Part shown: positions 17,609 through 28,230 of the stretch, in pieces
How positions within the stretch are numbered: the first letter of the stretch is position 1
Layout: the number at the start of each line of letters is the position of its first letter
Assembly: GCA_023443125.1 (NCBI GenBank)
Contig: JAEZVO010000065.1
Coordinates: 1 to 64,000 of the forward strand
Length of the DNA: 64,000 nucleotides
Source: Actinomycetes bacterium
GTDB taxonomy: Bacteria > Actinomycetota > Actinomycetes > Propionibacteriales > Propionibacteriaceae
Direction of reading: 5' to 3'
Program-made: the position numbers and the translations under genes
The notes under the pieces: model-generated
Told to the model about the DNA's origin: nothing
The model's database searches: none
What the model saw: only the letters and a program-made list of their open reading frames with translations

Positions 17609-18460
17609 ATGGACGAGACCACTATCACCATCACCACAGACGACGACGTCGAGCTGCAGGTGTACCGCTGGGCGCCGGCGGGCGGGCCGAAGGCCGCCGT
17701 ACAGCTGCATCACGGACTCGGCGAGCACGCCGGCCGCTACCGCCGGTTTGCAGAAGCCCTCACTGCTGCCGGCTACCTCGTGTACGCACCTGACCAGCGC
17801 GCTTCGGGCCGCACCGCGAACGGCGAGTACGGCAACTGGGGCCGCGACGGCTGGGCGGGCTGGGTGCACGACTACACCCTGGTCAACCAGCGCATCCGCG
17901 AAGATAATCCCGGCCTGAAGGTGGCGCTCTTCGGGCACTCGCTGGGTTCCTTCGGCGCGCAGCACTACCTCCTCGAACACTCCGCCGACGTGGACGCCGT
18001 CGTGCTGAGTGGCACGGGCGACGTGGCAGTGCTCGCCCCGATGCTCGCGGGCGACGGGCCAGCCGACCTCTCCGCGTTCAACGCCCCCTTCGAGCACCGC
18101 ACCGGATTCGAGTGGCTGAGCCGGGACGAGGCCGAGGTAGACAAGTACATCGACGACCCGGCCTGCGGCTGGGCGGCCCCCGCCCCCGCAGGGCTCGCGA
18201 GCCTCGCCGAGGCCGCGGATGCGGCGAAGCTTCAAGGGCTCACGAAGACGCTGCCCATACTGCTCGTCTCGGGCAGCCACGACCCGGTGGGCGGCCAGGG
18301 CGGCGACGGCGTCGAGACCACGGCACAGCGCTACAAGGACGCCGGCATGGAGCACGTCACCGTGAAGCTCTACTCGGAGGCTCGCCACGAGATCTTGAAC
18401 GAGCTGAATCGCGACGAGGTCACGCAGGACGTCATCGCGTTTCTGGACATCACCTTGTAA
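17609..18460 (+). CDS. Alpha/beta hydrolase, monoacylglycerol lipase-like
   Basis: This 283-residue serine hydrolase has the nucleophile elbow GHSLGS, an oxyanion-side QLHHGLGEHAGRY segment like monoacylglycerol lipases, an acidic residue in SGSHDPVGG and a terminal His in ARHEILNE, giving a full Ser-Asp-His triad. There is no signal peptide, so it acts in the cytosol. The substrate is unknown; small lipid esters are likely from family knowledge. It is transcribed alone and converges on the chaperone operon. Confidence 0.88.
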   Translation: MDETTITITTDDDVELQVYRWAPAGGPKAAVQLHHGLGEHAGRYRRFAEALTAAGYLVYAPDQRASGRTANGEYGNWGRDGWAGWVHDYTLVNQRIREDNPGLKVALFGHSLGSFGAQHYLLEHSADVDAVVLSGTGDVAVLAPMLAGDGPADLSAFNAPFEHRTGFEWLSRDEAEVDKYIDDPACGWAAPAPAGLASLAEAADAAKLQGLTKTLPILLVSGSHDPVGGQGGDGVETTAQRYKDAGMEHVTVKLYSEARHEILNELNRDEVTQDVIAFLDITL

Positions 18461-18499
18461 CCGACGCGGCCGTTGCCAGCCGGCGCGCTCGCGGCGCCG

Positions 18500-18907
18500 T
18501 CAGCGCCAGCCGAGCTCGCGCGGCTGGTAGCGCCCGTGGTAGATGCCGCCGTAGCCGTCTGCGGTAAATAGCCTTGTCATGCCGGTGCTCTGGAGGCGTT
18601 GCAGCGTTTCGCTGAGTCGATCGATCTGCCCCTGCAGCGCCTCCACCTCATCCTCAAGCGCGAGGATGCGACGGATCCCCTCCAGGTTGATGCCCTCTTC
18701 CTGCGAGAGCTGCTGGATATGCCTGAGCTTGGCCACGTCGTGCAGGGAATACCGACGCCCTCTCCCCCGCGCGCGCTTGGGCACAACGAGACCGAGCCTG
18801 TCGTAACCGCGCAACGTTTGTGGGTGCATGTCCGCGAGTTCCGCCGCTATCGAGATGGGGAACACCGCGGCGTGGGGATCGAACGGCTGGGGAAGGTTCT
18901 GCATCAC
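18500..18907 (-). CDS. hspR: HspR, MerR-type heat-shock repressor
   Basis: This 135-residue repressor has a MerR-like winged helix (ISIAAELADMHPQTLRGYDRLGLV) and a coiled-coil segment near residues 85-110. HspR binds HAIR inverted repeats and is released from DNA when DnaK is titrated by unfolded protein. It is the last gene of the dnaK operon, three bases after dnaJ, and two HAIR-like sites are found upstream of dnaK, so it closes its own feedback loop. Confidence 0.95.
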   Translation of the reverse strand: MMQNLPQPFDPHAAVFPISIAAELADMHPQTLRGYDRLGLVVPKRARGRGRRYSLHDVAKLRHIQQLSQEEGINLEGIRRILALEDEVEALQGQIDRLSETLQRLQSTGMTRLFTADGYGGIYHGRYQPRELGWR

Positions 18908-18910
18908 CGA

Positions 18911-20074
18911 TCACCCAAACAGCCCGGCTCGCGGGTTGGCCTGGTTCGACGCGTCGGTGAAGGCCTTCAGCGCGGCCTTCGCCTCGTCGGTTAAGTGTTC
19001 CGGCACCTGCACGTTGATCGTGACGATGAGGTCGCCCATTGAACCGTCGGACTTGCTCACGCCCTTGCCCCGCACGCGCATCTTGGCGCCGTTCGACGTG
19101 CCGGCAGGCAGCCGCAGCTTCACGCTCGGGCCCTGCAGCGTCGGCACCGCGATCTCCGCACCCAGCGATGCCTCGCCAATGGTAACGGGCACGTCGAGCG
19201 TGAGGTTGTGGCCGTCGCGACCGAACAGTTTGTGCGGCTCGACGCTCACCTCGACGTACAGGTCGCCTTTCGCGCCGCCGTTCTCTCCGGCCGCGCCCTT
19301 GCCCTTCAACCTGACCCGCTGCCCGTCCTGCACCCCAGCGGGGATGCGCACCTGGAGGGAGGACGTCGTTTTCCCTCGCCCTGAGCCATCACACTCCGGA
19401 CAAGGAGTTTCGACGATCAACCCGCGGCCGCGGCAGCCGGGGCAGGGCTCGGACATCGAGAACACGCCGCCCACCTCAGCGGAGTGCATGCCGGAGCCTT
19501 CACATGTCGGGCACACCTTCGGCAGCGTGCCCGCCTTCGCGCCGGTGCCGCGGCACGCGGTGCACGGCGAATCGGAAGGCATGCGCAAGGACACCGTCGT
19601 GCCCTCCACCGCCTGCTGGAAGGTGAGCGAGGCCTTGGCTTCGACGTCGGCTCCCCGACGCGGCCCCCTCCCGGTTTGCTTGCGAGAACCACCGCCGCCA
19701 CCGCCGAAGAGGTTGCCGAAGATGTCGCCGAATCCACCGGCTGCCCCGCCGGGGGCAGCGTTGCGGAACAGGTCGTCGAAGCCGGCTGAACCGCCGCCAT
19801 GCGACGGCCCGGCCTTCGGGAATCGGAACCCGCCCCCGCCAAACAGGCTGCGGGCGTCGTCGTATTCCTTGCGCTTCTTCGGGTCGCTGAGCACGGAGTT
19901 GGCTTCCGACGCCTCCTTGAAGCGCGCCTCGGCCTTCTTATCGCCCGGGTTTCTGTCCGGGTGATTCTGTGACGCGATCTTGCGGAATGCTTTCCTGATC
20001 TCGTCTCCCGATGCGTTTTTGGAGACCCCAAGGACCTTGTAATAGTCCTTGTCAACCCAATCTTTCGTGCTCAT
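18911..20074 (-). CDS. dnaJ: Chaperone DnaJ
   Basis: DnaJ stimulates DnaK ATPase and delivers substrates. The 387-residue protein has a J domain with HPD (about residue 37), a Gly/Phe-rich linker, and four zinc-binding repeats CTACRGTG, CPTCEGSG, CPGCRGRG and CPECDGSG, followed by the C-terminal substrate-binding domain. It lies 22 bases after grpE. The four intact CXXCXGXG repeats make it a type I DnaJ. Confidence 0.97.
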   Translation of the reverse strand: MSTKDWVDKDYYKVLGVSKNASGDEIRKAFRKIASQNHPDRNPGDKKAEARFKEASEANSVLSDPKKRKEYDDARSLFGGGGFRFPKAGPSHGGGSAGFDDLFRNAAPGGAAGGFGDIFGNLFGGGGGGSRKQTGRGPRRGADVEAKASLTFQQAVEGTTVSLRMPSDSPCTACRGTGAKAGTLPKVCPTCEGSGMHSAEVGGVFSMSEPCPGCRGRGLIVETPCPECDGSGRGKTTSSLQVRIPAGVQDGQRVRLKGKGAAGENGGAKGDLYVEVSVEPHKLFGRDGHNLTLDVPVTIGEASLGAEIAVPTLQGPSVKLRLPAGTSNGAKMRVRGKGVSKSDGSMGDLIVTINVQVPEHLTDEAKAALKAFTDASNQANPRAGLFG

Positions 20075-20096
20075 CTACGGCCTTTCCGTGGTGTGC

Positions 20097-20662
20097 TCAG
20101 GGGTTTGCGACGGCGACGCGCGCCGGGCGGAGCACGCGTCCGGCCAGCTCGAAACCGGGTTGAATAACCTGGGACACCGTGGCCACCTCGACGGGCTCGT
20201 CGAGTGGGACCTGCATGAGTGCTTCATGCTTGATGGGGTCGAATGCCTCGCCCACTTCGCCAAACATCTGCAGGCCGTGTTTCGTCGTGATCTTCTCGAG
20301 TTCGGCAACAATCATCTTGCCACCGTCCGCGAGATCGTCGTGCTGCTTCGCCAACGCGATCGCGTCGAGCACCGGCATCATGTCGGCCATGACAGACTCG
20401 ATGCCTAACTGCCTGGCGAGGCTGCGGTCACGATCGACGCGCTTCTTGTAGTTGACGTACTCCGCCTGAAGCCGCTGGAGGTCTTCAGTGCGTTCGGCCG
20501 CGAGTCGCTGGTAGTCGACTTCTTCCGCAGGAGGCTCCGACGGCGCCGCCTCAGCGTCGGCGGCGATGTCGGCGTCGATCCCTGCTCCCGCTACGTCGGC
20601 CGAAGCCGGGCCGAGGGTGTCGCCCTCAGCCACGGCCTCTTCCTCAGTTCCGGGGTGTTCGG

Positions 20663-20666
<4 letters not shown>
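20097..20666 (-). CDS. grpE: GrpE nucleotide exchange factor
   Basis: GrpE releases ADP from DnaK. The 189-residue protein starts with an acidic Ala/Glu-rich tail, then a long coiled coil (ERTEDLQRLQAEYVNYKKRVDRD) and the C-terminal beta domain with ALMQVPLDEPVEVATVSQVI. It begins four bases before the end of dnaK. Confidence 0.95.
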
Positions 20667-22525
<1,859 letters not shown>

Positions 22526-22565
22526 GAGATTTCCTCCAGATTGAACAAGACTTCAGGACAATCCC

Positions 22566-22638
22566 CTTGAGCGGGGTTGACTCAAGTTAACCACAGCTTC
22601 AAGTCAGAATCAACATGGTTGAGCCGGGTGGGCTCAAG
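22566..22638 (-). promoter_or_regulatory. dnaK promoter with two HAIR (HspR) operators
   Basis: HAIR consensus is CTTGAGT-N7-ACTCAAG. Site 1 is CTTGAGC-N7-ACTCAAG at 22566-22586; site 2 is GTTGAGC-N7-GCTCAAG at 22618-22638. On the minus strand, TTGATT (22613-22608) and TTAACT (22590-22585) are spaced by 17 and fit a sigma-A-type promoter. Site 1 overlaps the -10, so HspR there would block polymerase. Confidence 0.85.
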
Positions 22639-22692
22639 GTTGCGTGCGTCGGGTGGGCGTCGGGCTTCCCCTGGCCGCCGCCTCCCCGACCA

Positions 22693-22813
22693 GGCAGGTG
22701 CAACCTGTGCGGCAACTGAGCGGATCATGTGTCACCTGCCTCTGGGCGGCGCATCGCTGCAGCTAGGCAGGTGACACTTATTCCGCAACTGAGCCGCACA
22801 GGTTACGTGTGCC
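22693..22813. repeat. Repeat family E, two copies in opposite orientation
   Basis: A 48-bp unit with ends GGCAGGTG and CACCTGCC occurs at 22693-22740 (reverse) and 22766-22813 (forward, right end diverged to ACGTGTGCC). The third copy is inside hrpB. They lie between dnaK and hrpB in a 328-base stretch that otherwise holds only the dnaK promoter. Confidence 0.9.
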
Positions 22814-22853
22814 CGACGGGGCAGGCCGGCCCCGCTGGGCAGAGTCCCGGCGC

Positions 22854-25367
22854 TCAGAACGCCTGGCGGTTGGTGCCGCGCTTGGCGGGGGCGGTGAGGG
22901 GATCGTCGGGCCAGGGGTGTTTGGCGTAGCGGCCGCGGTTTTCGGCGCGCACCTGCGGGTAGGCGTTCGCCCAGAACGACGCGAGGTCGTCGGTGACGGC
23001 CAGCGGTCGGCCCGCCGGCGAGAGCAGATGCATCAGCACCGGCACGCGCCCATCACCGACGGTGGGCGTCACCGTCAGCCCAAAGCACTCCTGCAGCTTC
23101 ACCGCGCACACCACCGCGCCGTCGCCGTCGGGATACTCCAGCCGCGCCTGCCGCCCGCTCGGCACCTCGATTCGCTCGGGCGCGAGCTCGTCGAGGCGGG
23201 CCGCATCGGGCCATGGCAGGAGCCTTCTGAGGGCCGGCAGCAATTGCACCGACGAGACGTCGGCCCCGCGCGACAGTTCGTCGATCTCCGGGAGCAACCA
23301 TTCGTCGACCCTTGTCAGGAGCGATTCGTCGCTCACGTCGGGCCACGGGTCGCCGAGTACGCGGTGCAGCCAGCTGAGGCGTCGACGCAGGGCCGTTGCG
23401 CCGTCGGACCACCGGAAGATGCCGAGCCCCCGGCTGGCCAGAGCTGCGCGCACGGCGGACTCGCCGACGTCGGGGGTGGCTTTGGCGGGCGTCGCCCCCA
23501 GCTCGATGGCGCCGAGCCGACGGACCTCCCGCACACGCACGCGCCCGTCGAACGTGGCCTCGCGGGCGGTGCGCACGTCGCCCACTTCCAGCGCCAGCGC
23601 CTCGGAGATCTCGACGGCAGCGCGCACGAGCCCCAGACCACCGACCCGCTGCGTCTCCCACACCGCCAGCCACGGCCCGCGCAGCGGCAGCCCGCGCGGC
23701 ACCGTCAGCCCCGTACCCGAGGCCGCCAGGAACTCGCCCTCGCCGCGCGCCCTCGCGATCCAGCCCCGGCGCGCCGTCGCCACCACAAACCCGACGACAT
23801 CCGGCGAGGCAGGTGACACTTGCTCCGCAACAGAGCCGCACAGGTTGCACCTGCCGGATGGGGAGGAGCCGTGGTTGCAGGGGCGCGCCGGGTCGACGAG
23901 ACCCCGCAACCGATCAACCTCCCGCACCCAGGCCCGCGGGCGGTCGCGTCGGAGCCGCGCGAGCTCCGTCGCCAGATCACCCGACGGGGAATCCGCCAGC
24001 ATGGCGACCACCTCGGCGGCAGCCCGAGCGTCGAACCGGTCAGCCCCCGCCAGCAACGCGACCCCCAAGCACGGCTCCAGCGGCATCGCCGCCACCCGCC
24101 GCCCGTGCTCGGTGACGCGCCCGTCGTCATCCACCAGCCCCAACGCGCGCAGTTCCGCCTCCGCCCGCGCCGCAGCCGCCTCCGGCAACGCCGTTGGCAA
24201 GGCCATCCCCTCGCCACGAGGGCTTCCCCAGCACGCGAGCGCGAGGAGCGCGTCGGTGAGATCCGCGACGAGCACCTCCGGCGTCTGCTCTTCCGCCATA
24301 CCGGCCCATTCGTCGGCTGAGAAACAGCGCACCACGCGGCCTGGTCCGAGCCGGGCCGCACGCCCGGCGCGCTGGGTGGCCGCTGCCTGCGACTCCCGCA
24401 CCGTCACCAGTCCAGCCATGCCGCGGACCTGGTCAAAGCGCGGTTCGCGCGACAACCCAGCGTCCACCACCAGCCGCACCCCCGGCACCGTCAGCGACGA
24501 CTCCGCCACCGCCGTCGCCACCACCACGCGCGCCCCGCCTTTGTCGGTGAGCGCCGCATCCTGCGCGCGAGCATCCAAGCGCCCGTGCAACGGCAGCGCA
24601 GGCACGCCGCACGCACTCAACCGCGTCACCACGCCGTCGACCTCCCGCGCCCCCGGCACAAACACCAGCGCAGACCCCTCTACCTGCCCGAACTCCGCGG
24701 CCGTGACCTCCGCGACGTGGTCGAGGAACTCGTCGCGCACTCCCCGCTCATCCAGCACCCCGCCCCGCGCGGGCGCCCAGCCCACGTCGAGCGGATGCAA
24801 CACGCCCGGCACCTCCACCACGCGCGCCCCGCCCAGCAGCTCTGCCCATCGTGCCGCGTCCAGCGTGGCCGACATCGCGACGACGGTGAGGTCGTCGCGC
24901 AACTCCGCCAGCTCGGCGATCATCGCGAGCGTGAGGTCGGCGTCGAGATGCCGCTCATGCACCTCATCAAGCACGACCGCATCGACGCCAGCCAGCTCCG
25001 GATCACGCAATAGTCGCCGCAGCAGCACCCCCGTCGTGACGAACTCCACCTTCGACGACGCGCGCGCCGTCGAGTCGCCCCGCACCGTGTACCCGACGTA
25101 CTCCCCCGGCCGCGTGCCGCTCAACGCCGCGAGCCTCCCGGCAGCCGCCCGCGCCGCGATGCGACGAGGCTCCGTCACCACCACCCGCCCCGGCACCAAA
25201 TCCGCGACGGCCGGCGGCACCGCCGTCGTCTTACCCGTCCCTGGCGGAGCCTGCACCACCGTGCGCCCAGGCTGCAGTTGCGACAGCTGGGCCACAACGG
25301 GGAGCTCAGCGAAGGTGGGCACGTCGAGGAGCCGCGCCAGCATCGAGCGCCCGTCGAAGTCAGGCAA
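22854..25367 (-). CDS. hrpB: ATP-dependent helicase HrpB
   Basis: This 837-residue DEAH-box helicase has the expected motifs: PPGTGKTTAVPPA (Walker A), DEVHERH (Walker B), SATLD (motif III) and QRAGRAARLGPG (motif VI), followed by the HA2 and HrpB C-terminal domains. RNA is the presumed substrate; the cellular role of HrpB is poorly known. Residues about 505-520 (SGRCNLCGSVAEQVSPA) are encoded by a copy of repeat family E inserted without breaking the frame. Its stop side faces the E-repeat pair. Confidence 0.95.
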   Translation of the reverse strand: MPDFDGRSMLARLLDVPTFAELPVVAQLSQLQPGRTVVQAPPGTGKTTAVPPAVADLVPGRVVVTEPRRIAARAAAGRLAALSGTRPGEYVGYTVRGDSTARASSKVEFVTTGVLLRRLLRDPELAGVDAVVLDEVHERHLDADLTLAMIAELAELRDDLTVVAMSATLDAARWAELLGGARVVEVPGVLHPLDVGWAPARGGVLDERGVRDEFLDHVAEVTAAEFGQVEGSALVFVPGAREVDGVVTRLSACGVPALPLHGRLDARAQDAALTDKGGARVVVATAVAESSLTVPGVRLVVDAGLSREPRFDQVRGMAGLVTVRESQAAATQRAGRAARLGPGRVVRCFSADEWAGMAEEQTPEVLVADLTDALLALACWGSPRGEGMALPTALPEAAAARAEAELRALGLVDDDGRVTEHGRRVAAMPLEPCLGVALLAGADRFDARAAAEVVAMLADSPSGDLATELARLRRDRPRAWVREVDRLRGLVDPARPCNHGSSPSGRCNLCGSVAEQVSPASPDVVGFVVATARRGWIARARGEGEFLAASGTGLTVPRGLPLRGPWLAVWETQRVGGLGLVRAAVEISEALALEVGDVRTAREATFDGRVRVREVRRLGAIELGATPAKATPDVGESAVRAALASRGLGIFRWSDGATALRRRLSWLHRVLGDPWPDVSDESLLTRVDEWLLPEIDELSRGADVSSVQLLPALRRLLPWPDAARLDELAPERIEVPSGRQARLEYPDGDGAVVCAVKLQECFGLTVTPTVGDGRVPVLMHLLSPAGRPLAVTDDLASFWANAYPQVRAENRGRYAKHPWPDDPLTAPAKRGTNRQAF
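23808..23855. repeat. Repeat family E copy inside hrpB
   Basis: This 48-bp unit has perfect end arms GGCAGGTG/CACCTGCC and matches the copies at 22.7-22.8 kb over most of its length. Forty-eight is a multiple of three and the unit has no stop in the hrpB frame, so it adds 16 residues to the protein. Confidence 0.9.
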
Positions 25368-25968
25368 GCTTCACCGTATTCCCGCCGAAAATGGAGTTAC
25401 CGCGCAGCACCAGCGTGCCGTTCGAACCGTCGCCGCGCGCATTCTTCTTAATGGTGTTGCCGCCCGCGACATTCGACGATTCGTCGACGATGTGCACTCC
25501 GAGCGGCACCTTGATGGTGGCCCCACCGAGCACGGCCTGCGATTCGATCACCAACGTCACGCCCGGCCCCATGCAGTTGCTGACGTCGACGTTGTCGCCG
25601 CCCATGAAACTCAGCAGCGTGTAGCTGGTGGTGCCGCTCACCAGTGCGATGTCTTTTCCGGAGAGGATGGCGAGGCTGCGATTACCGCCGCTGAAGTTGG
25701 GGGTGGCGAACCGTAATGGATTGGCCCGACGCGGCTCCGGCGTCGGCTCCGGCCGCAGCACGGCTACCACCTCGGCGCCTTCGGGGAGGTCCTCGAGCAG
25801 GGGGACGAACTCGTCGGCATACTTCACGGAGAACGTGCGGTCTTGGCGTTCGTTGAGTTCATCGACGTCAAGCCTGCCGGCCGCGTGCGCCTGCTGGAGG
25901 AGATACAGGACGTAATCGCGCTCCTCGTCGCTGGCGCGGAGGCGCTTCGCTGGCTCGTTGGCAGGCAT
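25360..25968 (-). CDS. DUF1707 domain protein with LiaF-like beta domain
   Basis: This 202-residue protein starts with a DUF1707/SHOCT-like helical motif (LRASDEERDYVLYLLQQAHAAGRLDVDELNERQ) and ends in a beta-helix-like region with repeated GGN/GGA turns (SGGNRS, LGGATIKVP, AGGNTI, FGGNTVKL) similar to cell-wall-active LiaF-type domains. No membrane segment is evident. It overlaps the hrpB start by eight bases. The function is unknown; a link to envelope sensing is family-based inference. Confidence 0.8.
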   Translation of the reverse strand: MPANEPAKRLRASDEERDYVLYLLQQAHAAGRLDVDELNERQDRTFSVKYADEFVPLLEDLPEGAEVVAVLRPEPTPEPRRANPLRFATPNFSGGNRSLAILSGKDIALVSGTTSYTLLSFMGGDNVDVSNCMGPGVTLVIESQAVLGGATIKVPLGVHIVDESSNVAGGNTIKKNARGDGSNGTLVLRGNSIFGGNTVKLA

Positions 25969-26103
25969 GCCGCCAGTCTACCGGCGCCAGAATTCAGTAA
26001 GGGGCGGCAGCTGAGCTTTCACTCCATCACTGCCCCACAATGCAGACAAGTGGCCACCCCCGAAGGGGTGACCACTCATCAACGTGTGTAAGCGACGTGT
26101 AGA

Positions 26104-26961
26104 TCAGACGCCAGTGGAAGGCAGGCTGGGCTTATCCTTATCGCCCTTGTCGCCGCCCTTGTCGCCGCCCTTGTCGGGGTTCTTGTCGCCGCCCTTATCG
26201 CCGCCGTTGTCGCCGTCTTCATCCGGGGTGACACCGATGTAGAGGTTGCCCTGGATGGGGCCGGCCACATCCTGCGTAACGTTGTAGAAACGCACCTCGT
26301 ACTTGCCCTCAGCAACATCCGGCGACGTAACCTTCAGCTCGGTTTTGCCGTCCTCGTCAACGGCAACGCTCTCACCGACGTTCTTGAAATCGACCCACTT
26401 GCCATCCACGTGAGCCTGAGCCTTGAACTTGTCACCGATGATGCCGTAACCGAGCTTCAACACGAAGGGGTTCTCGGCAGAACCGTTGCCGGTGGCGTCG
26501 CCCACGAGGGCGGCATTGCGCGAGTGCACGGTGAGCTGCGCGGCGACAGTCTGTACGGCGTTATCGACAGCTTGCGCAAAGTCGGAGGTGGAAACGTAAA
26601 ACTTGTCGCCACCGACGTAGTCAACGAGCTTCGGAACAGCGAGCTTCGCGGAGCCCTCGCCCTGAGCGTCGAGCGTGACAGACACCGTCTCACCGATGAG
26701 CGTGAAGCTCTCGGGGCCGGGTGCGAAGATCGCCAACTCGACGGTGGCGTCGGCGTTGCCCTTGACCTTGACGGACACCTGGTTGCCTTCGATCACCGTG
26801 GAGGCGCTTTCCAGCTCGATCGCGCAGCCAGCAGCGGAGTCGTCGCAGAGTTTGGAGAGTTCAGGTGTGGTGCCCTCAGCGTTCGCGACGGTCACACCAC
26901 CCAGCGTCATGCCCCCAGCGAGCGCGAGCGCAGCGAGGCCAGCAAACAGCTTCTTCTTCAA
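26104..26961 (-). CDS. Secreted protein ending in LPSTGV without an anchor helix
   Basis: This is a 285-residue exported protein. I chose the TTG start at 26961 (LKKKLFAGL), eight bases after AAAGGA; the upstream extension to 27039 is Arg-rich and unlikely. A signal peptide (hydrophobic AALALAGGMTLGG, cut after VANA) is followed by a beta-rich domain with one Cys pair (LCDDSAAGC) and a Gly/Asp/Lys tail in which GGDKGGDK-like units repeat. The last residues are LPSTGV and the stop follows at once. A sortase substrate would need a hydrophobic helix and positive tail after this motif, and neither is present in any frame nearby. Confidence 0.8.
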   Translation of the reverse strand: MKKKLFAGLAALALAGGMTLGGVTVANAEGTTPELSKLCDDSAAGCAIELESASTVIEGNQVSVKVKGNADATVELAIFAPGPESFTLIGETVSVTLDAQGEGSAKLAVPKLVDYVGGDKFYVSTSDFAQAVDNAVQTVAAQLTVHSRNAALVGDATGNGSAENPFVLKLGYGIIGDKFKAQAHVDGKWVDFKNVGESVAVDEDGKTELKVTSPDVAEGKYEVRFYNVTQDVAGPIQGNLYIGVTPDEDGDNGGDKGGDKNPDKGGDKGGDKGDKDKPSLPSTGV

Positions 26962-27111
26962 ATACCTTTTCCTTTGTTCTCCACAATGCGGCCTTCTCCG
27001 CATCGAGACAGCCAGGAATCTACACGATAGAAAGGTCAAAATACAGGGTTTGCGTCATGAATTCTTGGTGAACACACGCGGCACTGGTGCCTGCCCTTGC
27101 CAGATGGGATT

Positions 27112-27921
27112 TCAGCGCCACCACTCATCAACCAACGACGCCGGCGTCGCGCGCTTGTGCCTGCTCCGGAACCACTTCTGCTCAATCTGCTCCGCCACTT
27201 CGACGGGGACCTCGCGGCCTTCGAGGTAGTCGTCGATGGCGTCGTAGGCGATGCCGAGCTCGTCTTCATCGGTGCGCAGCGGGGTGCCGTCGAGCAGGTC
27301 GGCCGTCGGCACCTTCTGCCACAGCGGCTCGGGCGCGCCGAGGTGCTGCAACAGCTGCCGGATCTGGCGCTTGTTGAGGCCATAGAGTGGCAGGAGGTCG
27401 GCGCCGCCGTCGCCAAATTTCGTGAAGAACCCGGTGACGGATTCGGCGCCGTGGTCGGTACCGATGACGAGCAGGCCCGCGTCGCCGGCGATGGCGTACT
27501 GCGCGATCATCCGGGCGCGAGCCTTCACGTTGCCCTTGTTGAAGTCGCTGATCTGCACGCCCATCGCTTCTTCGTAGGCGCGCTCCATCCCGTCGACGGA
27601 GTCCTTGATGTTGATCGTCACCTCGGTGCGGGCGGCGACGAAGCGCATGGCTGCAGCTGCGTCGGCCTCATCGGCCTGGACGCCGTACGGCAGCCGCACG
27701 GCGACGAACTGCCCGTCGTCCATCCGCTCGGCCGCGAGCTGCGCGAGGCGCCCGGCGAGCATCGAGTCAACCCCACCCGAGATGCCCAGCACGAAGCCCT
27801 TCGCGTGGGCGGTGGCTGCATAGTCGACGAGGAACTGCACCCGTCGCTCCACCTCGGCCGCCGGGTCGATCTCGGGGCGGACGCCCATCTCAAGGATGAT
27901 CTGCTTCTGAAGTTCGCGCAT
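27112..27921 (-). CDS. nadE: NAD synthetase, ammonia-dependent type
   Basis: NadE amidates nicotinic acid adenine dinucleotide to NAD. The 269-residue protein shows the PP-loop LGISGGVDSMLAGRL, the VIGTDHGAESVTGFFTKFGDGGADLLPLYGLNKRQ segment with its substrate-binding residues, and a C-terminal helix ending SLVDEWWR. There is no glutaminase domain, so it uses ammonia. NaAD, its substrate, is also the precursor taken by LarB elsewhere in the window, though the genes are not linked. Confidence 0.96.
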   Translation of the reverse strand: MRELQKQIILEMGVRPEIDPAAEVERRVQFLVDYAATAHAKGFVLGISGGVDSMLAGRLAQLAAERMDDGQFVAVRLPYGVQADEADAAAAMRFVAARTEVTINIKDSVDGMERAYEEAMGVQISDFNKGNVKARARMIAQYAIAGDAGLLVIGTDHGAESVTGFFTKFGDGGADLLPLYGLNKRQIRQLLQHLGAPEPLWQKVPTADLLDGTPLRTDEDELGIAYDAIDDYLEGREVPVEVAEQIEQKWFRSRHKRATPASLVDEWWR

Positions 27922-28031
27922 ACCCCAAGCCTAGGCGCTTTCTCTGCCGAGCACGGCGCTCGACGTCACCCCGACGGCTACACCAAACGCACGCTCGGCT
28001 GGGGAGACATGGATCTGTTGCGCATGGTGCG

Positions 28032-28228
28032 TCAGTAGCTGATCCCGCGTCGGGCGTGATACTCGGCCAGCGCCGACCAGTGAGCATCCCCACCCCAACG
28101 GGCGCCCCGACGAACTCCTCGCTCCGCGCTGCGATGCCCTTCACCGACTGCAAAACGGCGCCAACCACTGCGCCCACGATTCCCCCTACCAACACGAGGA
28201 TCAGCAGCACGAGCGGCAGCACCATCAC
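28032..28228 (-). pseudogene. Small membrane protein, apparent frameshift
   Basis: From ATG at 28228 a strongly hydrophobic helix (MMVLPLVLLILVLVGGIVGAVV) leads into an amphipathic segment. Around 28125-28140 the protein-like sequence moves to another frame, whose C-terminus RGARWGGDAHWSALAEYHARRGISY ends at 28032 and looks natural. In the first frame the sequence after the helix becomes low quality and runs into the nadE start. I therefore read this as one short membrane protein broken by a frameshift. It could also be intact with an unrelated tail. Confidence 0.4.
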
Positions 28229-28230
28229 AG

